Shown: positions 1-6,209, counted from the stretch's first letter. The stretch: DNA of 6,399 nucleotides from JAVDCA01 sp036491235 (GCA_036491235.1 DASXCK010000250.1:1-6399); one strand, 5' to 3'. The notes: generated from the sequence alone by a model not told the origin. Program-made: numbers and translations.

Positions 1-137
1 GGCCCGGGGCTTTCATCTTCATGGGCAACGGCGATACCGCCGGCCTGCATCATCCGGCTTACGACTTCAATGACGAGGCCATTCCGGTCGGCACGTCCTA
101 CTGGGCGCGCCTGGTCGAGACCGCGATGCCGGGGTGA
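1..137 (+). CDS. M20-family amidohydrolase (hippurate hydrolase-like), C-terminal fragment
   Basis: Only the last 44 codons are present; the gene enters from the left edge with its first full codon at 3 and stops at TGA 135-137. The visible peptide contains FIFMGNGDTAGLHHP, then YDFNDEAIPVG and a final SYWARLVETAMPG. This matches the C-terminus of the M20D/HipO and IAA-amino-acid hydrolase group, in which a late His (here in LHHP) is a metal ligand of the di-metal site and the tail reads roughly YDFND-x-x-x-P-x-G. Such enzymes are usually cytoplasmic and hydrolyse N-acyl or aromatic amide bonds of amino acids, but the exact substrate cannot be inferred from this fragment. It converges on ndvB with a repeat in between, and nothing here suggests a role in glucan synthesis. 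The family call is fairly secure from the motif; the substrate is unknown. Confidence 0.8.
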   Translation, partial: PGAFIFMGNGDTAGLHHPAYDFNDEAIPVGTSYWARLVETAMPG

Positions 138-150
138 ACGGAGTTGCGCT

Positions 151-242
151 GTAGGATGGGTTGAGGCCCTTAGGGCCGAAACCCGTCATCTTCACCGCCG
201 ATGCATAGATGATGGGTTTCGCTTGCGCTCAACCCATCCTAC
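151..242. repeat. Palindromic intergenic repeat (REP-like) between convergent genes
   Basis: Exact 15-bp inverted arms, GTAGGATGGGTTGAG at 151-165 and CTCAACCCATCCTAC at 228-242, enclose a second arm pair (177-190 against 208-221, one mismatch) and a small self-complementary stem in the left half (165-170 against 172-177). The tip carries the palindrome ATGCAT (201-206). The whole unit of about 92 bp can fold into a long imperfect hairpin. Elements with a GTAGGATGGGTTGAG-type end are, from memory, common between genes in Bradyrhizobium-like genomes. It lies between two convergent genes, where it could act as a two-way terminator or mRNA end protector, although it lacks a T-run. Its right end contains the ndvB stop codon. 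Confidence 0.85.
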
Positions 243-3235
243 GCGGCATCTGCTTGGCTCTTCGCAGCCCTTGTGATCGCCGTCGGCGCCGCACGGCGCG
301 GCAGCAGCGGCGTCAAGGCGGCACCGAGACGAACCTCGACGTTGCGCCAGAAGGCGAAATCGTTGAGGCGCGTCTCCTCGACGAGCGCAAGCGCCGCGGC
401 GGCGAGGAACGGCAGGCTCTGCACGATCAGCACGTCGGCGAAGAGATTGATCTCGCGCACGTGCTCGTCGTTCGTGACGAGGACGGTGACTGCGCCGGCG
501 ATCAGCAGGGCGCCCATCAGCGCCTCGTGAAAGGCCGGGAAGGTGACGCGCTTCTTGCGGGCGTGGCCGCCCTTGGCGGTGCGCACGAAGGGGAGATGCT
601 CGGTCACCAGGCCGTACACGACCGCGCGCGCGACGGTCCACTGCATCGCCATGGCGGCGAACATCGCGGCCGCCATCTGGCCGGGCGAAATCGCGACCCG
701 GCGGCGGTAGAGCGTGACGAAATGCGCGACCGACACCGCGAAGGTCGCGATGATCGGCAGGGTGAGGATCTTGTCGGGGATCGCGATCCCGGCGAACGCG
801 ACGATCGGCACCCAGATCAGGTTGAGGAGCGCGACCGCGACGCCGACGCTCTCGGCGCCGAGCCAGTTGAGCCAGCCGAGCGTGAATTCGCGCTTCTGGT
901 CGCGCGTCAGCAGGCTCGCGCCGGGCAGGAAGCGGCGCCAATGCTTGCGCACGATCTGCAAGCCCCCATAGGCCCAGCGATGGCGCTGCTTCTTGAACGC
1001 CTCGAAGGTATCGGGCAGCAAGCCGTGACCGTAGCGGCGGCGCGTGTAGAGCGTGCGCCAGCCCCGCTCGATGATGGTGAGGCCGAGATCCGTGTCCTCG
1101 CAAATCGTGTCGCTCGACCAGCCGCCGGCGGCGTCGAGCGCGGCGCGGCGGATCAGGCACATGGTGCCGTGCACGATGATGGCATTGTGCTCGTTGCGCT
1201 GGACCATGCCGATGTCGAAGAAGCCCGCATATTCGCCGTTCATCGCCCAGTGCAGCGGCGTCGTCTCGTCGCGATGGTCCTGCGGCGCCTGGATCAAGCC
1301 GACGTTTGGATCGGCGAAAGCCGGCATCACGTCCTTGAGCCAGTCGGGATGCACCACGTAGTCCGCATCGAGGATGCCGATGACCTCGGCGTCAGGGGCC
1401 GTGCGGTCGAGCGCCAGCCGCAACGCGCCAGCCTTGAAGCCGGCGACCCTCTCGGCATTGATGAACTTGAAGCGAGGCCCGAGCGCCGCGCAATACTTCT
1501 CGATCGGCTGCCAATAGGCCGGATCGGGCGTGTTGTTGATGACGACGATGCACTCGAAATCGGGATACGCGAGCCGTGCGACCGCATCGAGCGTCTGCCG
1601 CAGCATCTCGGGCGGCTCCATGTAAGCCGGGATGTGGATCGACACCTTTGGCCTCTGCGGCGAGGGAGCGGCGCTGGCCGGCACGGCGGTCGAAGCAGCG
1701 GGCGTGAGGGACGCGAGCAGGCGCGCCGGCGCGGGTCCGAACAGGACGGCGGCGATCTCCTGCACGCGGGCCAGCGCGATCACGACCAGCGGGATCAGCA
1801 GGACGAGGCCGAAGGCGAGCGCAATGCCGGCGCCGATGACGAAGTAGTGTCCGGTCCAGTAGCTGAACACGGTCGCGGTCCAGGCGCCGACCGCGTGCGA
1901 GGCGACCGCGAGCATGATCGACTGGCGCCGCGTCGCGCCCGCGATGCCCAGGATCGGAAGCGATACCAGGAAGCCGACCGCGACCGCGAGCGCGGCAATC
2001 TTCCAGTAGTTGGCGATGCCGATCACGCCGTCGAGCGAGAACTTGGCGTGGCGCGACGTGTCGAGGATGCCCCAGTAGGCGCCGACGCTACCCTCGAACG
2101 ACTTCCATGGCTGATCGTAGGCTTCGATAACGTTGTAATCGATGCCCAGCCGCTTCGCCTGGGTCACGAATGAACGCAACACCGTCGCTTGCGCGAGCTG
2201 ACCGGGCTCGGCCGCGCCGCGGTTGTAGCCCGCGCTCGGCCAGCCGAACTCGGCAACCACGATCGGCTTGCCGGGCAGCGCCTGCTGCAGCTTGCCGTAG
2301 TAGACGTCGAGCGTGTGGTCGACGGCATCCGCAGCCGACGCCTTGTCCCAATAGGGCAGGATGTGGGCGCCGACGAAGTCCACCGGATTGGCGAGCTTGG
2401 GATACTTGACCCAGATGTCCCAGGTTTCGCCGGTCGTGACCCGGATATCGGGCGGAACCTGGCGCCGCACGCGCTGGATGACTTTCGTCAATTCGTCGAC
2501 GTTCCACTCGGCCTTGATGTCCTCGATCCACTCGGTCTTGATGTCTCCGACCCAGGCACCCTTGCTGTCCTTGACCAGGTGATGTTGCTGGGCGGCCTCG
2601 TCGCGGAGCTCCGTGTCCCATTCAGCTTTGATGGCCGCGAAAGCCGTACGAAAGTCCGGATACGTCATCTTTTGATGCGTCACCGGATTTTCGTGGCTGC
2701 CCGGGTTGACGAACGCCGCGTACGCCTCATCGGCTTCGGCGGCCGCGACCATCGAGCGGCGCAGCGTGGTTTCGTTGCCGACCACGACCGACTTGACGGT
2801 CCCGCCGTAACGGTGAGCGAGCTTGAGCCCGGTGCGGATTTCCAGCTCGTTGCGCGAAATGCGCTTGTCGGGACTGTCGGGGTCCGACACGAGGTCATAG
2901 TTGCCGTCGCGATCCAGGTTGGTGTCGAGGTAGATGCCGAGCATCATCCTCATGTCGAGCTCGGATGCGATCGCCGGCACGATCTCCATGCCGCGGGTGG
3001 AGCGATAGGTGCGGATCGCGGAGGCAAAGAGCCGGATCGCCGTCAGGTCGGCGCGCACCTGCGCGGCGGTCGGAATCGGGGCGCTGTCGGCGTTGTCGCG
3101 CGTGCCTTCGAACGGCGAGTAGGAAACGCTGGCGAATGCATCGATGGGCGGGGGCGTCCCGGTACCGCGCAAGTATGCCCACAGGCCCGCATGCACGCAC
3201 GCCACGAGCGCGACCACGGCGACAACCCAACGCAT
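239..3235 (-). CDS. ndvB: Cyclic beta-1,3-glucan synthase, GH17-GT2 fusion (NdvB-like)
   Basis: A 998-residue inner-membrane enzyme predicted to polymerise UDP-glucose into beta-1,3-glucan and process it in the periplasm. A signal anchor (about 2-22) precedes a GH17 domain (about 35-400) with the acid/base Glu in VVGNE (E155) and the nucleophile in AEFGWPSAG (E329). Three helices follow (about 409-434, 439-460, 462-490). The GT2 domain (about 528-760) has VSIHIPAYMEP, DAD (623-625), the catalytic ED (713-714) and QRHRW (750-754). About five more helices follow. This topology puts GH17 outside and GT2 inside. Compared with the neighbouring NdvC GH17, there are extra segments near 104-130 and 162-247. 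The ATG at 3233-3235 is the only plausible start: the frame closes at 3284 and no other start lies between. No clear Shine-Dalgarno is visible. The TAG stop lies inside a palindromic repeat. Domain assignment is very secure; the symbol rests on domain architecture and synteny with Bradyrhizobium ndv genes. Confidence 0.9.
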   Translation of the reverse strand: MRWVVAVVALVACVHAGLWAYLRGTGTPPPIDAFASVSYSPFEGTRDNADSAPIPTAAQVRADLTAIRLFASAIRTYRSTRGMEIVPAIASELDMRMMLGIYLDTNLDRDGNYDLVSDPDSPDKRISRNELEIRTGLKLAHRYGGTVKSVVVGNETTLRRSMVAAAEADEAYAAFVNPGSHENPVTHQKMTYPDFRTAFAAIKAEWDTELRDEAAQQHHLVKDSKGAWVGDIKTEWIEDIKAEWNVDELTKVIQRVRRQVPPDIRVTTGETWDIWVKYPKLANPVDFVGAHILPYWDKASAADAVDHTLDVYYGKLQQALPGKPIVVAEFGWPSAGYNRGAAEPGQLAQATVLRSFVTQAKRLGIDYNVIEAYDQPWKSFEGSVGAYWGILDTSRHAKFSLDGVIGIANYWKIAALAVAVGFLVSLPILGIAGATRRQSIMLAVASHAVGAWTATVFSYWTGHYFVIGAGIALAFGLVLLIPLVVIALARVQEIAAVLFGPAPARLLASLTPAASTAVPASAAPSPQRPKVSIHIPAYMEPPEMLRQTLDAVARLAYPDFECIVVINNTPDPAYWQPIEKYCAALGPRFKFINAERVAGFKAGALRLALDRTAPDAEVIGILDADYVVHPDWLKDVMPAFADPNVGLIQAPQDHRDETTPLHWAMNGEYAGFFDIGMVQRNEHNAIIVHGTMCLIRRAALDAAGGWSSDTICEDTDLGLTIIERGWRTLYTRRRYGHGLLPDTFEAFKKQRHRWAYGGLQIVRKHWRRFLPGASLLTRDQKREFTLGWLNWLGAESVGVAVALLNLIWVPIVAFAGIAIPDKILTLPIIATFAVSVAHFVTLYRRRVAISPGQMAAAMFAAMAMQWTVARAVVYGLVTEHLPFVRTAKGGHARKKRVTFPAFHEALMGALLIAGAVTVLVTNDEHVREINLFADVLIVQSLPFLAAAALALVEETRLNDFAFWRNVEVRLGAALTPLLPRRAAPTAITRAAKSQADAA
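2503..2575 (-). repeat. In-frame 24-bp tandem repeat coding a W-ended octapeptide
   Basis: Two adjacent 24-bp units, 2503-2526 and 2527-2550, match at 21 of 24 positions. A third degenerate unit at 2551-2574 matches at about 17 of 24. On the coding strand they give three octapeptides, VKDSKGAW, VGDIKTEW and IEDIKAEW (NdvB residues 221-244). A related FAAIKAEW stands slightly upstream in the protein (199-206). The array lies within the insertion that separates the two catalytic glutamates of the NdvB GH17 domain and has no counterpart in the neighbouring NdvC GH17. Confidence 0.85.
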
Positions 3236-3445
3236 TGAATCAGAACCGTACGGGGCGGGAGGGCGCGGATGCGGGCCTGTCCCCTAGGCCCGATCGGGAC
3301 ACATCGTCGTTCGACATTTCCCGGCAGATGCGGACGATGACATATGCGACCCACATGGCAATTCAATGGCTGTTTTGCTGGCGGCGCGTTAAATGCGCGT
3401 AAGTTTGCGGGTGTTGGCGACGAAGGAATGCTCTACCCAACGCGC
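3236..3445 (-). promoter_or_regulatory. ndvB 5' region (between the ndvD-like gene and ndvB)
   Basis: This 210-bp stretch lies between two genes read in the same direction and holds no convincing gene. It is the likely place for an ndvB promoter or, if the two genes are co-transcribed, the intercistronic leader. It contains a GC-rich hairpin at 3272-3292, an overlapping palindrome CCCGATCGGG (3289-3298), and a 7-bp inverted pair (CATCGTC 3302-3308 with GACGATG 3333-3339). I could not identify a convincing -35/-10 pair or a sigma-54 site. Confidence 0.35.
3272..3292 (-). other. GC-rich hairpin in the ndvB leader
   Basis: CGGGCCT (3272-3278) pairs perfectly with AGGCCCG (3286-3292) around a 7-nt loop. 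It stands about 37 nt upstream of the ndvB start codon. No T-run follows in the ndvB direction, so it does not look like an intrinsic terminator. It could be an attenuator-like or mRNA-stabilising stem, or chance in GC-rich DNA. Confidence 0.35.
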
Positions 3446-3937
3446 TCAGTGCGTACCGGTTCCCGGCGTGGCCGGCGTTTGACCGGGAGCCTGCGTCGCA
3501 GCAGCCGGCGTAGCCGCCGCGGCGGTGGCGGGCTGGGGATTGAGCCAGCAGGTGCGCACCACGTCTTCCAAGCTCCGGCTATCCTTGGTGACCGGCGTAC
3601 CGTTCAGCAGGGCGCAACGAAGGCTCTCGCGGACATAAGCCCCCGGACAGCCGAAGCGATCGTAAAGATCCATGTGGCGCGCAGCAGCATCGACGTCGTT
3701 TCGCATCACGAGCGAGATGGCATTTTCGCCGAGATGCGCGCACTCCGGAAGACCGGCGGGTCCCTTCACCTGGCGGGCAACCTCGGCCAAATGGACGGCT
3801 TCGGTCTTGGCCTCGACCTTGGGCTGGTCCTTGTTCTTGGCGTCGCCGGTCGCCTGGGCCATGGCTGGAGAGCCGCCTCCGACGACAAATGCAGCGATCA
3901 GGAGCGACGCGAGCCTACACAAACCGGGAGATGACAT
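3446..3937 (-). CDS. ndvD: Secreted four-cysteine glucan biosynthesis accessory protein (NdvD candidate)
   Basis: A 163-residue protein with a clear Sec signal peptide: a hydrophobic core at about 8-22 and a likely cut after SPAMA (residue 27 becomes the first mature residue). A charged Lys/Glu stretch (31-46) follows, then a compact region with four cysteines in the mature chain (C66, C97, C108, C130), enough for two disulfides. The C-terminal 30 residues are low-complexity Ala/Pro/Thr. It should act in the periplasm and has no catalytic motif I can name. It sits between ndvB and ndvC, where Bradyrhizobium japonicum ndvD was described as a gene with one membrane segment that is needed for glucan production in vivo but not for synthesis by isolated membranes. 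That reported product was larger (about 26 kDa from memory, against about 17 kDa here). No earlier in-frame start exists, because a stop lies at 3977-3979. An AAGG sits just before the ATG. The gene is secure; the ndvD name is by position. Confidence 0.6.
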   Translation of the reverse strand: MSSPGLCRLASLLIAAFVVGGGSPAMAQATGDAKNKDQPKVEAKTEAVHLAEVARQVKGPAGLPECAHLGENAISLVMRNDVDAAARHMDLYDRFGCPGAYVRESLRCALLNGTPVTKDSRSLEDVVRTCWLNPQPATAAAATPAAATQAPGQTPATPGTGTH

Positions 3938-4155
3938 GACCTTGCTGTGGTTAGAAACTTGCCGCCGGCTTTTGCATCATCCGATTGGGTCGGCAATGCG
4001 GCGCGCTTCGCCGGACCGCCGCAGAGATGTAACGAGACGGGGTATCGTGTCCAGCACTGACGGCGGGCTTACTTAAGACTTGGCGCGGCAACGGTGGCGC
4101 GGTAACTCCACGCTCCATCCTGCGACCATGGGGCTGAACCTTCGATGAACAGGCG
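3938..4155. promoter_or_regulatory. Divergent intergenic region with leaders of the ndvD-like gene and ndvC
   Basis: These 218 bp separate two genes transcribed away from each other, so both promoters must lie here or very close by. I found no convincing consensus promoter. An inverted pair TGCGGCG (3997-4003) and CGCCGCA (4017-4023) can form a 7-bp stem near the ndvD side. The ndvC side ends in a chain of overlapping tiny reading frames (4128-4159). Confidence 0.5.
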
Positions 4156-4159
4156 ATGA
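4128..4159 (+). promoter_or_regulatory. Possible translational-coupling minicistrons before ndvC
   Basis: Two tiny frames run head to tail into ndvC. ATG 4128-4130 opens MGLNLR and stops at TGA 4146-4148. That stop overlaps, as ATGA, a second ATG (4145-4147) that opens MNRR and stops at TGA 4157-4159. This in turn overlaps the ndvC ATG at 4156-4158, again as ATGA. The three frames are all different. No strong Shine-Dalgarno precedes the first ATG, and the AACAGGCG before the ndvC start is a weak ribosome site. Coupled reinitiation is possible; chance is a fair alternative. Confidence 0.25.
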
Positions 4160-5760
4160 AACGGCCCTTCGGTTTGCTGGCGGCTTGCGTTGCGGTGATC
4201 GTGACGGCGTGGTGGTGGCTCGGCCGCCCGGTCACGATGCCGCCGGCCGGGCCGGGCGACGACGGCAAGCTGCAATGCGTGTCGTATGCACCTTACCGCG
4301 CGAACCAGAATCCGCTCGACGACAGCACCCGCGTCGACGCCAAGGACATCGAGGCGGACCTGGTTAGCCTCAAGGCGATCACCAACTGCGTACGCACCTA
4401 TTCGACCGATCACGGCGACGACCAGGTCGCTGGCATCGCGCAGAAGCTCGGCATGAAGGTAATGCAAGGCCTGTGGGTCAGTTCGGACCCGGCGCGCACG
4501 CGGGTGCAGGTCGATGCCGCGGTCGCGCTGGCCAAGCGCTACCCGGACACGGTCACCTCCGTCGTCGTCGGCAACGAGGTGCTGCTGCGCGGCGAGATGT
4601 CGGCGAGCGACCTCGCGGCGATCATCCGCGACGTCAAGGCAGCAGTGCCGTGCCCGGTCACCTACGCGGATGTGTGGGAATTCTGGAATCGCAATCCACA
4701 GCTTGCGGGCGCGGTCGATTTCGTGACCGTACACATGCTTCCTTATTGGGAGGATTTCCCGATCCCGGCCGACAAGGCCGCCGCTCACGTGGAGGCCGTC
4801 CGCCGACAGATGGTCGAGCGCTTCCCCGGCAAGGAGGTGATGATCGGCGAGGTCGGTTGGCCGAGCGCCGGCCGCATGCGCGAGGGCGCCTTGCCGTCGC
4901 CCGCAAACCAGGCGCGCTTTCTACAGCAGGTCACCGCCGATGCGCGCACCGGACACTACCGCGCGAATGTCATCGAGGCGTTTGACCAGCCCTGGAAGCG
5001 CGCGCTCGAAGGGACGGTCGGCGGATACTGGGGCGTGTTCGACGCCTACCGTCGCGCGCCGAAATTCGCCTGGGGCGCGCCGGTGTCCAATCACCCGGCG
5101 TGGCGCTCGCAGGCGGCGGGCGGGGCGGCGCTGGCGATCCTGGTCTTTGCGGCCGCCGGCACGCTGGCCCGGCGGCGGGGCATCGCGGTGCCGCCCAACC
5201 GATGGTTCGGCGTTGCGGTCATCGCGGCCGTCTCGGGCTTCCTCATCGGCTTGGCCTGGACGAACATCGCGATCGTAAGCCTCGGCGTCGGCGGCTGGAT
5301 GGAGGGCATCGCGTGGGGCGCGGTCGCGCTGCTGGCGCCGGTCGCGGCCGGCGCGAGCCTCGCGGTCGATGTGCCGGCGCCGAGCTTTGGCGACATTCTC
5401 GGCCCGCGCGAAAAACGCCCGTGCGCGCCGGTTGCGCTGGTGGCGGGCGCGACACGGCTCGTGCTCACGGTGCTGTCATTGCAGATCGCACTTATGCTGG
5501 TGTTCGATCCGCGTTACGTGGATTTTCCGTTCGCGCCGCTGCTCGGCGCCGCCGTGCCGTTCCTCGTCCTCTCGCAGGCGCGGAGCGCCGTCACGGGCAT
5601 GAGGCCTGCCGCCGAGAAGCTTGCCGCCGCGATCCTCGCCGGCGCCGCCGTCTACATCGTGATCAACGAGACGCTTGCGAATTGGCAGGCCGTGATGATG
5701 TGCGCCGGCCTCGTGATGCTTGCTTTCACTCTGGCAAGGGTGCGGGTCGCCCCAGGCTGA
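4156..5760 (+). CDS. ndvC: GH17 membrane glucanosyltransferase, beta-1,6-glucan formation (NdvC-like)
   Basis: A 534-residue membrane protein. A signal anchor (about 5-22) leads into a periplasmic GH17 domain (about 38-310) with the acid/base Glu in VVVGNEV (E141) and the nucleophile in GEVGWPSAG (E232). About seven hydrophobic segments fill the rest (about 321-337, 349-372, 380-403, 425-450, 458-474, 488-504, 511-528). It has no GT2 domain and no nucleotide-sugar motif, so it must work on preformed glucan or a lipid- or chain-bound donor, probably by transglycosylation. Bradyrhizobium ndvC mutants make glucan lacking beta-1,6 linkages, which fits a role downstream of NdvB. Its GH17 closely matches that of NdvB (shared VVVGNE, PYW, GWPSAG, and NVIEA-[YF]-DQPWK followed by GxYWG), so the two are paralogues, but NdvC lacks the two NdvB insertions. 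The ATG at 4156 precedes a good signal anchor; the ribosome site is weak. The 3' end overlaps the convergent gene by 35 bp. Confidence 0.85.
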   Translation: MKRPFGLLAACVAVIVTAWWWLGRPVTMPPAGPGDDGKLQCVSYAPYRANQNPLDDSTRVDAKDIEADLVSLKAITNCVRTYSTDHGDDQVAGIAQKLGMKVMQGLWVSSDPARTRVQVDAAVALAKRYPDTVTSVVVGNEVLLRGEMSASDLAAIIRDVKAAVPCPVTYADVWEFWNRNPQLAGAVDFVTVHMLPYWEDFPIPADKAAAHVEAVRRQMVERFPGKEVMIGEVGWPSAGRMREGALPSPANQARFLQQVTADARTGHYRANVIEAFDQPWKRALEGTVGGYWGVFDAYRRAPKFAWGAPVSNHPAWRSQAAGGAALAILVFAAAGTLARRRGIAVPPNRWFGVAVIAAVSGFLIGLAWTNIAIVSLGVGGWMEGIAWGAVALLAPVAAGASLAVDVPAPSFGDILGPREKRPCAPVALVAGATRLVLTVLSLQIALMLVFDPRYVDFPFAPLLGAAVPFLVLSQARSAVTGMRPAAEKLAAAILAGAAVYIVINETLANWQAVMMCAGLVMLAFTLARVRVAPG

Positions 5761-6103
5761 CGACCAGCAGCGCGGCGGCGAGCGCCGACAGGCTCGGATT
5801 GTGCAGGACGATGCCAAAGCTCGTCGCGGCGAGCGCGATGGCAAAAATCGTCAGCGTCGGACGCAGCAGATGGATGACGGCGGCGCCGAGCGCGACCGCG
5901 CCGAACACCTCGTGGTTGAACAGGACGATGACGAGACGGAAGGTACCGCACAGCCAAGTCTGCAATCCCGCCTGGCAGGCGAGCGACACGTCGGAGAACT
6001 CGAGCGCGCGATAGCGCAGATAGAGCGCGTAGCCGACCGACAGGAAGCCGATGCAGAGGAGCCAGTTGGTCTGGCGTGCGGTTGGGACGAACCGGCGCGT
6101 CAT
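5726..6103 (-). CDS. Small four-helix membrane protein of unknown function
   Basis: A 125-residue, strongly hydrophobic protein with about four membrane segments (about 13-30, 57-79, 82-101, 104-118). The stretch between helices 1 and 2 carries two cysteines ten residues apart (C43 and C52, in ACQAGLQTWLCG). They could form a disulfide if that loop is periplasmic. I recognise no named family or catalytic motif, and a VKOR/DsbB-type CxxC is absent. It converges on ndvC, with its final 35 bp lying on the opposite strand of the ndvC 3' end, so it is not in the ndvC operon. Reasons to call it real are the length and regularity of the hydrophobic pattern, the basic N-terminus (MTRRFVPTARQ) and its fit in an otherwise gene-free interval. 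The ATG at 6101-6103 is the natural start; no strong ribosome site is seen. Confidence 0.7.
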   Translation of the reverse strand: MTRRFVPTARQTNWLLCIGFLSVGYALYLRYRALEFSDVSLACQAGLQTWLCGTFRLVIVLFNHEVFGAVALGAAVIHLLRPTLTIFAIALAATSFGIVLHNPSLSALAAALLVVSLGRPAPLPE

Positions 6104-6127
6104 GTCATTCGCATTTGTTTGGCTGGG

Positions 6128-6195
6128 GCATATCCAAATTCGGCGAACCGGTGTCCGCCCCGACCAAGTCGGGGCAGGCGTTCGCCAGGATATGC
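6128..6195. repeat. Nested palindromic intergenic element
   Basis: Three perfect stem pairs nest inside one another: GCATATCC (6128-6135) with GGATATGC (6188-6195), GGCGAAC (6142-6148) with GTTCGCC (6180-6186), and GCCCCGAC (6157-6164) with GTCGGGGC (6168-6175), closing on a 3-nt loop CAA. The 68-bp unit therefore folds into one long interrupted hairpin on either strand. It lies just past the stop of the SPOR-like gene and before the start of the next gene on that strand, so it would be transcribed between them. There is no T-run after it. It most resembles a mobile or REP-like intergenic palindrome and could stabilise or end the upstream transcript. Confidence 0.85.
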
Positions 6196-6209
6196 GCTGG
6201 CGCGCGCCG

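Noticed and set aside
70..276. A 68-codon plus-strand frame across the left palindrome
   Set aside because: It starts inside the amidohydrolase gene in another frame and consists largely of the repeat sequence.
209..3238. Two long plus-strand open frames (654 and 349 codons) covering almost all of ndvB
   Set aside because: They are antisense to a gene with clear GH17 and GT2 motifs. Their translations are Arg/Asp/Glu/Ala-rich without domain features, as expected from the reverse of a GC-rich coding frame.
3384..3398. Small GCGC/GCGC stem downstream of the ndvD-like gene as a terminator
   Set aside because: The stem is only 4 bp with a 7-nt loop and no T-run, too weak to call.
3344..3934. 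A 196-codon plus-strand frame opposite the ndvD-like gene
   Set aside because: The minus-strand frame has a textbook signal peptide and a cysteine pattern. The plus-strand frame has Arg-rich low complexity and no start signal.
3938..4155. Sigma-54 or EcfG-type promoter in the divergent region
   Set aside because: No TGGCAC-N5-TTGC or GGAAC-N18-19-CGTT match was found on either strand.
4069..4788. A 239-codon minus-strand frame opposite the start of ndvC
   Set aside because: It is antisense to the GH17 domain with its catalytic motifs, its composition is charged and low in recognisable motifs, and it fits codon-bias shadowing.
5480..6000. Apparent resemblance between the NdvC C-terminal helices and the small membrane protein, suggesting a duplicated module
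   Set aside because: The match is limited to hydrophobic Ala/Leu/Val helices and a short N-x-x-L pattern, which composition alone can explain. A profile comparison would be needed.
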